In this document: in pieces, positions 7,906-15,132 of the stretch
Numbering within the stretch: the first letter of the stretch is position 1
How the letters are laid out: each line of letters starts with the position of its first letter
DNA from: an uncultured Treponema sp.
Lineage (GTDB): Bacteria > Spirochaetota > Spirochaetia > Treponematales > Treponemataceae
NCBI GenBank assembly: GCA_905236465.1
Contig: CAJOQA010000250.1
Coordinates: 1 to 17,271, forward strand
Length of the DNA stretch: 17,271 nucleotides
Reading direction: 5' to 3'
Position numbers and translations under genes: made by a program
The notes under the pieces: generated by a model
Told to the model about the DNA's origin: nothing
What the model saw: the letters and a program-made list of their open reading frames with translations, nothing else
Databases searched by the model: none

Positions 7906-9720
7906 CTACATTCTTTTTACTAAAGAAAATAGTTGCCTTCGTGTTATGGTTGTGTAGACGGGCCTGCCGTGTGGGCAGTGGGGATCCGGCAGTTCCAGGG
8001 CTATTTTTGCAATCCAGGCAGCTGTTTTTGTGTCTAAGACCATGCCATCCATAACAGCTGACCTACAGGCCGCTGAAGCCACACTTGCATTGATCATATC
8101 CGAAGGATTTATTCTTCTGTCAAGCAAGTCCCTTTTTAAATCTTCCTCGTTGCCCTTCCACATTTCGGGAACAGCAGTAAATTCCCACCGCCCATTGCCA
8201 CAGTTTTTGCCCTCGTAGCCTGCCTCTTTCATTTTACCTGCAAGCGACTGCAAGTAAGCATCATCAGAATCAGATTCTGTTTGTATTACGTAAGGAAGCA
8301 AAAGTTTTTGACTTTTTCCCCCGCCAGCCATTATTTTATTGTATAAGTACCTTTCGTGGGCCGCATGTTGGTCTATAATGTATAAAACATCATTTTTTTC
8401 AGCTATAATAAAGGTTCCCATCGTAAGCCCCACAAAGTGCACTGTAGGATCTGCCATGTCGCCTTCGCTTTCTATATAATTCGCCTTTGTTGGCCTGTCT
8501 GGAATTGAAGGTCCCCTGTTGTTGGAAGAATGGGAAAAAGAAGAATAGCTTACGCTTTTATTGGCCGGCATGTAGCGGTTGATAAAATCATGCTGGCTTG
8601 GACTTGAAACTTTATTGGTAAAGCTGTCATGTATCTTATAAAAACTAGAATCAGTAAAAGTTTCATTTAGCAGATCAGCCTCTTCGTCTTCCTGATTTAT
8701 CTGATTTACCATGTTTTGTACAGTGAACTGCTTAAAAAAATTCTTTGTCGCCTGGCTGACTGCATGGTGTAGTTTTGATATATCCTTAAAACGTACTTCT
8801 TTTTTTGCAGGGTGAATGTTAAAGTCAACTAAGGAAGGTAATACTTCTGCAAAAAGACAGGCTACTGGGTGGCTTCCGTTTGGAAAATAGCCCTGACAGC
8901 CGTATTCGATTGCCTGGATAAGGGAAAATTCTTGAACCCTGCGCCCGTTTACATAAATATATATATCTTTTCTGTTTGACCTTGAAACATCAGGTTCCCC
9001 TATTATAAGGCGGAAAGACCCTTCGTCTTCTATGTTTCCCTTTAATTCATAAAAAAGCTCTTCATTTTCAAAAAGGCCCAGGGCTTGAACAAAGCGTTCC
9101 TTGTAGGATTGCCCTGCAGGAAGGTTCGCTTTTTCTTCCCCATCAGAGGTAAAGGATAATTCTATATCAGGTCTGGCGATAGCTTTTTCCTCAAACATGG
9201 CCTTGCAAAGGTTTGCTTCGCTACTCGGCCTTTTTAAAAAGACACGGCGGGCAGGAAAGTTTTCAAACAAACCCGCTGTTTGCACAATGCAACCCGTCTT
9301 TGAAGGGCTTGGCGTAATAAGGTGGTCTTCGGAAAGGGAGGCCTTCATTTTCCAGCCACCGCTTGTAATCTCAAGCCGTGAAACTGCCGCCATTGAAGCA
9401 AGGGCTTCCCCGCGAAAACCTAAGGTTGTAAGGTTGAGTAAATCATTTTCATTAGAAATTTTACTAGTTGCATGAGGTCTGGCGCAAGAGGCTAAATCTT
9501 CTTTTGACATTCCGCAACCGTTGTCTACTACCCTGATTTTTTCTATTCCGCCACTTTCGATTTCTACGCTTATCTTGTTTGCACCTGAATCTACTGCGTT
9601 ATCTAAAAGTTCTCTTAAAATAGCGCAAGGTCGGTCTATGACTTCTCCGGCTGCAATCTTTCGTGCAACTTCAGGGGACAAGGCGTGAACCCTTGCCCTA
9701 ACAGATTTTTCTTCCTGCAT
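7906..9720 (-). CDS. mutL: DNA mismatch repair protein MutL
   Basis: Mismatch-repair ATPase that links mismatch recognition to strand removal. The N-terminal GHKL ATPase has E37-L-L-D-N41, D66-N-G-C-G70, A84-T-S-K87 and G101-F-R-G-E-A-L107. Residues about 345-425 form a Ser/Asn-rich linker. The C-terminal domain is of the endonuclease type: D450-Q-H-A-A-H-E456, A551-C-R553 and C582-P-H-G-R-P587 match the metal-binding motifs. The DQHAx2Ex4E motif is incomplete, because N461 stands where the second Glu is normal. Q471-K-L-L-L-P476 fits the MutL clamp-binding pattern Qx2Lx(P). It follows xseB by 3 bases, and AAGGAA lies 10 bases before the ATG. No mutS is in the window. Identity is certain; endonuclease activity is likely but not assured. 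Confidence 0.98.
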   Translation of the reverse strand: MQEEKSVRARVHALSPEVARKIAAGEVIDRPCAILRELLDNAVDSGANKISVEIESGGIEKIRVVDNGCGMSKEDLASCARPHATSKISNENDLLNLTTLGFRGEALASMAAVSRLEITSGGWKMKASLSEDHLITPSPSKTGCIVQTAGLFENFPARRVFLKRPSSEANLCKAMFEEKAIARPDIELSFTSDGEEKANLPAGQSYKERFVQALGLFENEELFYELKGNIEDEGSFRLIIGEPDVSRSNRKDIYIYVNGRRVQEFSLIQAIEYGCQGYFPNGSHPVACLFAEVLPSLVDFNIHPAKKEVRFKDISKLHHAVSQATKNFFKQFTVQNMVNQINQEDEEADLLNETFTDSSFYKIHDSFTNKVSSPSQHDFINRYMPANKSVSYSSFSHSSNNRGPSIPDRPTKANYIESEGDMADPTVHFVGLTMGTFIIAEKNDVLYIIDQHAAHERYLYNKIMAGGGKSQKLLLPYVIQTESDSDDAYLQSLAGKMKEAGYEGKNCGNGRWEFTAVPEMWKGNEEDLKRDLLDRRINPSDMINASVASAACRSAVMDGMVLDTKTAAWIAKIALELPDPHCPHGRPVYTTITRRQLFSLVKRM

Positions 9721-9723
9721 TTA

Positions 9724-10053
9724 CTAGCCGTTCCTTGTTCCGTTTACTTCAGCTGAAGGCTCAAATAAGTCAAGCAGGGGGGCATTTTTTTTGCCAGTAG
9801 ACTTTCTTGATTTTTTACCTTCCGAAGAATCCCCTTTGTCTTCGCTACTATCAGCATTGTCGTCTTCTAATTCTGAAGAATTCATTAAAATCTGAATCTT
9901 CCCTTCTATTGAATCTAGCTCTTTTTCTAAAGATTTAGAGAGTTTTATGCCTTCCTCAAAATCTTTTAGTGCAGCCTCCAATGATATATCGCTTTTTTTT
10001 ATATCTTCCGCTAAAGTTTCAAGTCTTTTTAAGTTTTCTTCAAAGTTTTTCAT
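9724..10053 (-). CDS. xseB: Exodeoxyribonuclease VII small subunit
   Basis: Small subunit of exonuclease VII, which binds several per XseA chain and supports processive degradation of single-stranded DNA. Residues 1-60 are the family domain: a helical hairpin with F4-E-E-x-L-x-x-L-E and the central S24-L-E-A-A-L-K-D-F-E-E-G motif. The protein is longer than the usual roughly 80 residues. Residues 60-90 are an acidic stretch then a Lys/Ser-rich stretch, and the tail holds L93-L-D-L-F97, which resembles a sliding-clamp-binding peptide lacking the first Gln. The start codon overlaps the xseA stop in an ATGA arrangement, with a strong AGGAGG about 7 bases upstream inside xseA, so the two subunits are translationally coupled. 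mutL follows 3 bases later. Confidence 0.96.
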   Translation of the reverse strand: MKNFEENLKRLETLAEDIKKSDISLEAALKDFEEGIKLSKSLEKELDSIEGKIQILMNSSELEDDNADSSEDKGDSSEGKKSRKSTGKKNAPLLDLFEPSAEVNGTRNG

Positions 10054-11270
10054 ACATCTGCCTCCTGAATTTCTGTGATTTGACTGGTTATAAGACCCTG
10101 TGCCGGTCTGATTTTTATGCTTTGACCAATTTTTAGGTTTGCGCTTGACCTGATTACATTTCCCTTTTCATCTGTTACCATTGAATAGCCCCTGTTGAAA
10201 ATAGTTTGCGGATTGCAGTTTTCTAAAGTTTGCCTGTATGTTTTTATCAGATTCTTTTTGTCTTGGATAAGATTTTTTATGCCCTCATTTAAAGAATCTT
10301 TTGCCATATCAAGCCGTTGCAGAAGAGGTTGTTCTATATGGCGGAAATGTAGCTCCATGTTTTCCCTTGTAAAGGTCTTTAGCATTATGCGGAATGTATC
10401 GAGCCTTTGCCGTATCTGCTGATTTAAGTCTTTTTTAATAGAAGCGATACTTTCTTCTATATCGCTTTTTAGGGGGACTGCTATTTCTGCTGCGGCACTT
10501 GGGGTTGGGGCTCTTTTATCTGCTGCATAGTCGCTTAGGGCCCAGTCAATTTCATGGCCAACAGCGGAGATTATGGGGATTTTTGAAGTGGCTATTGCTT
10601 TAACTAAGTCCTCGTCGCTAAAGGGGAGCAGGTCTTCTAGGGAACCACCCCCGCGCCCTACTATAAGAAGATCGCAAAGACAATATGTGTTGGCGATTTT
10701 TATCATCCGTACTATGCTGGAAGCGGCATCAGAGCCTTGGACTAAAGCGGGCAAAACTATTGCATTCATTGAGGGGTTGCGTCTTTTGGTAATTTGCAAA
10801 ATGTCACGCAAAGCCGCCCCTGTAGGAGATGTGACAATACCTATTGTCTTAGGGTAGGGGGGCAGGGGGCGTTTACGGGATGAGTCAAAGTAGCCTTGGG
10901 CAGCGAGGCGCTTTTTTCTTTCCTCTATCATTTCCATAATATCTCCGGCCCCTGCCTTTGTCATGGACCTGATAATGATTTGGTAATTGCCCCGGGGCGG
11001 GTAAACAGATATTTCTCCACGCACCTGAACTAAGGTTCCATCTTTTGGAACAAAGTTCAAGGAGGCTGCGTTGCCACGGAACATTACTGCGCTTATCTGG
11101 CTTTCACTGTCTTTTAAGACAAAATACATGTGTCCAGATGCGTTTGGCCTGTAGTTGGAAATCTCACCCTTAAGCAAAACTGAAGAAAATGTTCCCTCCA
11201 GCATTGTTTTTATAAGTCCCGTAAGCTGACTGACGGTCATTACTGAATCATTAGCTTCTTCTTTTTGCAT
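10050..11270 (-). CDS. xseA: Exodeoxyribonuclease VII large subunit
   Basis: Catalytic subunit of exonuclease VII, cutting single-stranded DNA from either end in repair, including mismatch repair. Residues about 12-103 are the N-terminal OB fold (V31-L-L-K-G-E-I-S-N, G46-H-M-Y-F). About 130-320 are the nuclease domain, with S148-P-T-G-A-A-L-R-D156, R206-G-G-G-S-L-E-D213, G238-H-E-I-D242 and the A-D-K-R-A-P-T-P-S-A-A-A-E block at 250-262. A helical region at about 265-345 and a C-terminal beta segment follow. The 406 residues are a little shorter than the E. coli enzyme. The start lies 23 bases after the pepF stop and has no Shine-Dalgarno sequence; a promoter-like pair there predicts a separate leaderless start. 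A shorter start at M11 is possible. Confidence 0.97.
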   Translation of the reverse strand: MQKEEANDSVMTVSQLTGLIKTMLEGTFSSVLLKGEISNYRPNASGHMYFVLKDSESQISAVMFRGNAASLNFVPKDGTLVQVRGEISVYPPRGNYQIIIRSMTKAGAGDIMEMIEERKKRLAAQGYFDSSRKRPLPPYPKTIGIVTSPTGAALRDILQITKRRNPSMNAIVLPALVQGSDAASSIVRMIKIANTYCLCDLLIVGRGGGSLEDLLPFSDEDLVKAIATSKIPIISAVGHEIDWALSDYAADKRAPTPSAAAEIAVPLKSDIEESIASIKKDLNQQIRQRLDTFRIMLKTFTRENMELHFRHIEQPLLQRLDMAKDSLNEGIKNLIQDKKNLIKTYRQTLENCNPQTIFNRGYSMVTDEKGNVIRSSANLKIGQSIKIRPAQGLITSQITEIQEADV

Positions 11271-11305
11271 AAGGATAGTATATTAGAAAAAGTTTAAAAA
11301 AGCAA
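11271..11305 (-). promoter_or_regulatory. Predicted internal leaderless promoter of xseA-xseB-mutL
   Basis: On the minus strand, TTGCTT (11305-11300, inside the end of pepF), a 17-base spacer and TATACT (11282-11277) are followed by exactly 6 bases and the xseA ATG at 11270. The -10 box is good and the -35 box matches only in TTG. No ribosome binding site is visible, which fits a transcript beginning at the start codon. Confidence 0.42.
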
Positions 11306-13096
11306 TTGTTCCAGGCTATCAACAAGATTTTTGAAAGTGTCCAAGGCTGCCTGAATAGGTTCGGTCTTTGACATATCTACTCCTGCAAGTTTTAGGCTTT
11401 CTATTGGATAGCGAGAACCACCACTTTTTAAGAAGTTAAAGTAGTCATTTCTTTCTGCATCTCCCCCTTCTGTAACTCTTTTTGCAAGAGCAAGGGCCGC
11501 TGATATTCCTGTTGCGTATTTGTAAACGTAGAAGGCATTGTAGAAATGGGGGATTCTTAGCCCTTCCAAATCGCTGGATTTTTCAAAGACCATGTCCGGA
11601 CCAAAGTAAAGGGTCAAAAGGTCACGGTAGGTTTTGCGCAGGAAGTCTGTGCTAAGAGGCTGGCCTTCTTCTACCGCCTGATGGGCTTTAAGCTCAAACT
11701 CTGCAAACATTGTCTGCCTATGCAGGGTTGCTAAAATATCAGAAGCCCTCATGCTAAGAAGATACTTTTTCATGTCCTCAGATTCTGCGTTTTTAAGCAG
11801 GTATTCAAACAGAAGCTCTTCATTAAAAGTGGAAGCCACTTCTGCTTCAAAAATAGTGTAGTCGTAGCAAGAGAAGGGGTTGTTATGCACGCTAAAGTAT
11901 GAGTGCATGGAATGTCCGCCCTCGTGAGCCATAGTAAAGACATCACGGATAGAATCATCCTTGTAGTTCAAGAGGATGTAGGGGTAGCCCTTGTAGGCCC
12001 CTGAAGAGAAGGCCCCTGAATTTTTTCCCTTGTTTTCATAACGGTCTGCCCAACCTCCCAAAAGACCAGAGCAAAGCGTGTCTGTATAATCTTTACCCAA
12101 GGGCTCTAAGGCTGACCGTACCATTTCTACGGCTTTTTCATAAGGGGTATTTGTCTTCACTGACTTTACAAGCGGCACATACACGTCATAATGGCACAGT
12201 TCGGAAAGACCTAGAACCCTTTTTCTTAGCTTGTAATACCGATGCAAGTCGCCTAAGTTTTTGTGGACACTTTCTATAAGATTTGTATAAACTGAAAGAG
12301 GGACCTTGTCTCCGTATAGGGCTGCGTCTAAAGAAGATTCATAGCCCCGTGCCCTTGCGTGAAAAACGTCATTGTTTACAGAACCTGCATACAAAGAAGC
12401 CAGTGTGTTTGCATGGGCTTCAAAAACACCATAGAATTTATCGTAGGCTTCTTTTCGGATATTCCTGTCATGATTTTCCATGAATGTTGACCAGGTGCTG
12501 TGGGTCAAGGGTTTTTCCTTGCCATCAACAGTTACAGTACCGAATGACATATCAACATCAGAAAGGAGTGAGAAGGTGTTGCTTGCAGTCTGACCGCTTT
12601 CGCTTTGCAAAGCCATGATCCTTTCTTCTTTTTCGCTTAAAATATGGGGCTTTGCGTGCAAGGCTTTTTTTATTGAAATCTTATAATCTGCAAATTCAGG
12701 CTTTTCAATCCAATTAAGAATTTTATCATCCGGAATGGAAAGGAGTTCTGGGGTAAAGAATGAAAGTTTAGCATCTGAAGCCGTGTAGGCCATCATTGCC
12801 TTGTTGACCATTTCCTGATAATTTGAATCCCCCTGGTCAGAGGCATTTAAAAGATTTGCATAGTGGAACACATTTTCAATTATGCGGTCAAGTTCTTCGT
12901 TTGCCTTTAAGGTTTGTAAAAGAATATCGCTGCTTTCTGCAAGTTTACCCTTAAAAGCAAGAACCCTCTCTGTAAATTCAGGAATCTTTTTTAAGTCAGC
13001 TTCCCATTCATCTGTGTTTTTATAAATTAAACTTAAATCCCATTTGTATTCGTCTTTGACATCTTTTCTTTCTGGAATGTTTTCTGTTTTTTCCAT
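11294..13096 (-). CDS. pepF: Oligoendopeptidase F, M3 family zinc metallopeptidase
   Basis: Cytoplasmic zinc endopeptidase that cuts short peptides. The 600 residues match the family's usual length. The mostly helical N-terminal part (1-200) closes over the active site. H391-E-G-G-H395 is the zinc motif (His ligands and catalytic Glu), and E419 in F-E-A-E-V-A-S is the third zinc ligand. Downstream conserved features include Y-F-G-P near 504 and the H-F-Y-N-A-F-Y-V-Y substrate-binding strand near 525-533. It starts 1 base after the stop of the small Cys-rich membrane-protein gene, with AGAAGGA 9 bases before the ATG, so the pair is co-transcribed. A role in recycling imported or degraded peptides is inference; no peptide transporter is nearby. 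Confidence 0.96.
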   Translation of the reverse strand: MEKTENIPERKDVKDEYKWDLSLIYKNTDEWEADLKKIPEFTERVLAFKGKLAESSDILLQTLKANEELDRIIENVFHYANLLNASDQGDSNYQEMVNKAMMAYTASDAKLSFFTPELLSIPDDKILNWIEKPEFADYKISIKKALHAKPHILSEKEERIMALQSESGQTASNTFSLLSDVDMSFGTVTVDGKEKPLTHSTWSTFMENHDRNIRKEAYDKFYGVFEAHANTLASLYAGSVNNDVFHARARGYESSLDAALYGDKVPLSVYTNLIESVHKNLGDLHRYYKLRKRVLGLSELCHYDVYVPLVKSVKTNTPYEKAVEMVRSALEPLGKDYTDTLCSGLLGGWADRYENKGKNSGAFSSGAYKGYPYILLNYKDDSIRDVFTMAHEGGHSMHSYFSVHNNPFSCYDYTIFEAEVASTFNEELLFEYLLKNAESEDMKKYLLSMRASDILATLHRQTMFAEFELKAHQAVEEGQPLSTDFLRKTYRDLLTLYFGPDMVFEKSSDLEGLRIPHFYNAFYVYKYATGISAALALAKRVTEGGDAERNDYFNFLKSGGSRYPIESLKLAGVDMSKTEPIQAALDTFKNLVDSLEQLLF

Positions 13097-13321
13097 TTAT
13101 TTTTTTCCTTCTTTAAGATTTTTTTTAGCATTTTCAATTATTTTGTCAATATCAATTTTACTGCATGAGTGGGAACACCTGTCACTCCCCAAAGCATCAC
13201 AACCTGCACAAGAAGAGGGAATCCCCTGCTTTTTTGCTTTTTGCCAGGTCTTTAAAAGACTTAGAACAACAAAAACTGACCATATTATAATTAATGCGGT
13301 GACTATGATATTTACAAGCAT
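13097..13321 (-). CDS. Small Cys-rich single-pass membrane protein, FeoB-associated type
   Basis: The 74-residue product has one N-terminal membrane helix (about 3-24) followed by a basic stretch, a cysteine cluster C38-x2-C41-x7-C49-x3-C53 and a charged helix to the end. This order is typical of the small FeoB-associated Cys-rich membrane proteins found near ferrous-iron transporters. No feoA or feoB is in this window, so an iron link is inference from the family likeness only. The cysteines could bind iron or another metal on the cytoplasmic side. The stop codon abuts the pepF ATG. There is no Shine-Dalgarno sequence, and a promoter-like pair predicts a transcript starting at the ATG. The short length is real rather than a fragment: the adjoining gene follows without a gap and the motif is complete. 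Confidence 0.8.
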   Translation of the reverse strand: MLVNIIVTALIIIWSVFVVLSLLKTWQKAKKQGIPSSCAGCDALGSDRCSHSCSKIDIDKIIENAKKNLKEGKK

Positions 13322-13356
13322 ACTTATAATATATATAAATGCTTTTAAAAAGTAAA
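13322..13356 (-). promoter_or_regulatory. Predicted leaderless promoter of the Cys-rich protein-pepF-xseAB-mutL operon
   Basis: On the minus strand, TTTACT (13356-13351), a 17-base spacer and TATATT (13333-13328) are followed by exactly 6 bases and the ATG at 13321. There is no ribosome binding site. The pair lies just beyond the groL terminator, which fits it being the head of the next unit. Confidence 0.48.
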
Positions 13357-13368
13357 GTATAGCTAACT

Positions 13369-13395
13369 AAAAAAGCCGCCCATAAAGGACGGCTT
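13369..13395 (-). terminator. Rho-independent terminator of groL
   Basis: Read on the minus strand, a 9-base stem with one internal mismatch (arms 13387-13395 and 13373-13381, loop 13382-13386) is GC-rich in its centre and runs straight into a T tract opposite 13369-13374. It lies 26 bases after the groL stop and has the classic form of an intrinsic terminator. Confidence 0.88.
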
Positions 13396-13397
13396 AG

Positions 13398-13419
13398 ACT
13401 AAAGTTTTTAAACTTTAGT
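13398..13419 (-). repeat. Perfect AT-rich palindrome directly after the groL stop
   Basis: ACTAAAGTTT (13398-13407) and AAACTTTAGT (13410-13419) are exact reverse complements separated by 2 bases, starting 1 base after the groL stop. It would fold into a hairpin in the mRNA just ahead of the terminator. A role in protecting the 3' end or aiding termination is inference. Confidence 0.75.
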
Positions 13420-13420
13420 A

Positions 13421-15043
13421 TTAGTAACCCATTTCAGGATTTGGAGCTGCTACTGGAGCTGGTGGCTCTGGAATATCTGTAATTGCACATTCTGTTGTTA
13501 AGAGCATACCTGCAACTGAAGCTGCATTCTGCAAGGCACAGCGGGTAACCTTTGCAGGGTCAATAATACCTGCATCCATCATGTTAACCCATTCTCCCTT
13601 AGCTGCATTGTAACCAACACCAGTCTGTTCGTTCTTTGCCTTGTCTGCAATAACTGAACCGTCAACACCTGCGTTGTCTGCAATCTGGCGGATTGGCTCT
13701 TCAAGAGCTCTCTTTACGATTCTAAATCCGACCTTTTCATCTCCGGCAAGGTCAGCCTTGTTTTCGTCAAGAATCTTGCTTGCCTGAATGAGGGCAATTC
13801 CACCACCAGAAACAATGCCTTCTTCCAAAGCTGCACGGGTAGCTGCAAGTGTATCTTCTACGCGGAACTTCTTTTCTTTCATCTCAGTTTCAGTAATAGC
13901 ACCTACGCTGATAACTGCAACTCCGCCAGAAAGCTTTGCAAGGCGTTCCTTGAGCTTTTCCTTGTCGTAGTCAGAGGTAGATTTTTCAATCTGTCCCTTG
14001 ATTTCTGCAACGCGGTCTGAAATCTGCTTTTTGTCTCCAGCACCGTCAACGATTGTTGTGTTGTCCTTGTCAATCTTAACGGACTTAGCGGTACCGAGAT
14101 CTGTAAGCTCTGCTGTCTCAAGCTTAAGACCCATGTCTTTGGTAATGACCTTGCCGCCAGTAAGAATAGCAATGTCCTGAAGCATTTCCTTTCTTCTGTC
14201 ACCAAAGCCTGGAGCCTTTACTGCACAGCACTTGAGGGTTCCACGGATTGAGTTTACAACCAAAGTTGTAAGGGCTTCACCGTCAACATCTTCTGCTATG
14301 ATAACAAGTGGGCGGCCTGTCTGGGCAACCTTTTCAAGTAAAGGAAGCAAATCCTTCATTGTGCTGATTTTTTCATCATGGATAAGAATGTATGGGTTTT
14401 CATAAGTACATTCCATGCGCTCACGGTCATTTACAAAGTAAGCGTTGATATAGCCACGGTCAAACTGCATACCTTCTACAGTCTTTACCGTTGTATCCAT
14501 GTTCTTTGATTCTTCAACTGTAATAACACCGTCTTTGCCGACTTTCTCAATAGCTTCAGCCAAAATCTTACCGATTTCTGGGTCATTGTTTGCAGAAATT
14601 GTAGCAACGTGGGTAATATCGTCATTTCCCTTTACTGCACGGGAGTTCTTCTTTACTTCTTCAACAGCCAAAGCTGCAGCCTTGTCAATACCTCTCTTGA
14701 TTTCAATTGGTGTCATGCCTGCTGAAACAGCCTTAAGACCTTCGCGGACAATTGCATAGGCAAGAACTGTTGCTGTTGTTGTTCCGTCACCTGCAACATC
14801 GTTTGTCTTAGAAGCGACTTCGCGGACAAGCTGGGCACCCATGTTTTCAAATGGATCTTTAAGTTCAATTTCCTTTGCTACGCTTACACCATCTTTTGTG
14901 ATTGTTGGTGCGCCGTACTTTTTGTCAAGCATTACAAGACGGCCACAAGGACCAAGTGTAACCTTTACTGCTTTTGCAATCTGCTCTACACCGCTGAGCA
15001 TCTTTTTGCGTGCTTCTTCATTGTAAATTAACTGTTTAGCCAT
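13421..15043 (-). CDS. groL: Chaperonin GroEL (Hsp60)
   Basis: ATP-driven chaperonin forming double seven-fold rings that fold cytoplasmic proteins. The 540 residues are collinear with the family. T49-K-D-G-V-S-V-A-K-E and N81-D-V-A-G-D-G-T-T-T-A-T-V hold the ATP and magnesium-binding residues (D51, D86). The apical domain includes the A-P-G-F-G-D-R-R-K block. In the early loop, G-P-C-G-R-L (31-36) replaces the common G-P-K-G-R-N. The C terminus ends in a Pro/Ala-rich segment and MGY in place of the usual Gly-Gly-Met repeats. groES is not next to it: mnmG lies upstream. AGGAG (15058-15054) is 10 bases before the ATG. No CIRCE operator (TTAGCACTC inverted repeat) is present, so HrcA control is unlikely; a sigma-28-like element is upstream. 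A terminator follows. Confidence 0.99.
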   Translation of the reverse strand: MAKQLIYNEEARKKMLSGVEQIAKAVKVTLGPCGRLVMLDKKYGAPTITKDGVSVAKEIELKDPFENMGAQLVREVASKTNDVAGDGTTTATVLAYAIVREGLKAVSAGMTPIEIKRGIDKAAALAVEEVKKNSRAVKGNDDITHVATISANNDPEIGKILAEAIEKVGKDGVITVEESKNMDTTVKTVEGMQFDRGYINAYFVNDRERMECTYENPYILIHDEKISTMKDLLPLLEKVAQTGRPLVIIAEDVDGEALTTLVVNSIRGTLKCCAVKAPGFGDRRKEMLQDIAILTGGKVITKDMGLKLETAELTDLGTAKSVKIDKDNTTIVDGAGDKKQISDRVAEIKGQIEKSTSDYDKEKLKERLAKLSGGVAVISVGAITETEMKEKKFRVEDTLAATRAALEEGIVSGGGIALIQASKILDENKADLAGDEKVGFRIVKRALEEPIRQIADNAGVDGSVIADKAKNEQTGVGYNAAKGEWVNMMDAGIIDPAKVTRCALQNAASVAGMLLTTECAITDIPEPPAPVAAPNPEMGY

Positions 15044-15081
15044 TTCTTTATAACTCCTAAAATTATATAAAACTTTTCAAA

Positions 15082-15103
15082 ATCGGATAATTTTCATTCC
15101 GAT
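15082..15103. repeat. Inverted repeat in the groL leader
   Basis: ATCGGA (15082-15087) and TCCGAT (15098-15103) are exact reverse complements separated by 10 bases, between the predicted promoter and the groL ribosome binding site. It could be an operator or an mRNA hairpin. Its minus-strand arm also forms part of TAAC-N15-ATCCGATT, a weak second sigma-28-like element. The function is not known. Confidence 0.5.
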
Positions 15104-15132
15104 GTTAAAAAATAAGATAATCAAAAAAAACA

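Noticed and set aside
8030..9475. Open frames on the plus strand opposite mutL
   Set aside because: They are shadows of a clearly conserved gene, without ribosome sites or recognisable products.
15062..15067. TATAAT as the groL -10 box
   Set aside because: The start it predicts would fall inside the AGGAG ribosome site, and the -35 partner (TTATCC) is poor. Kept only as a weak alternative.
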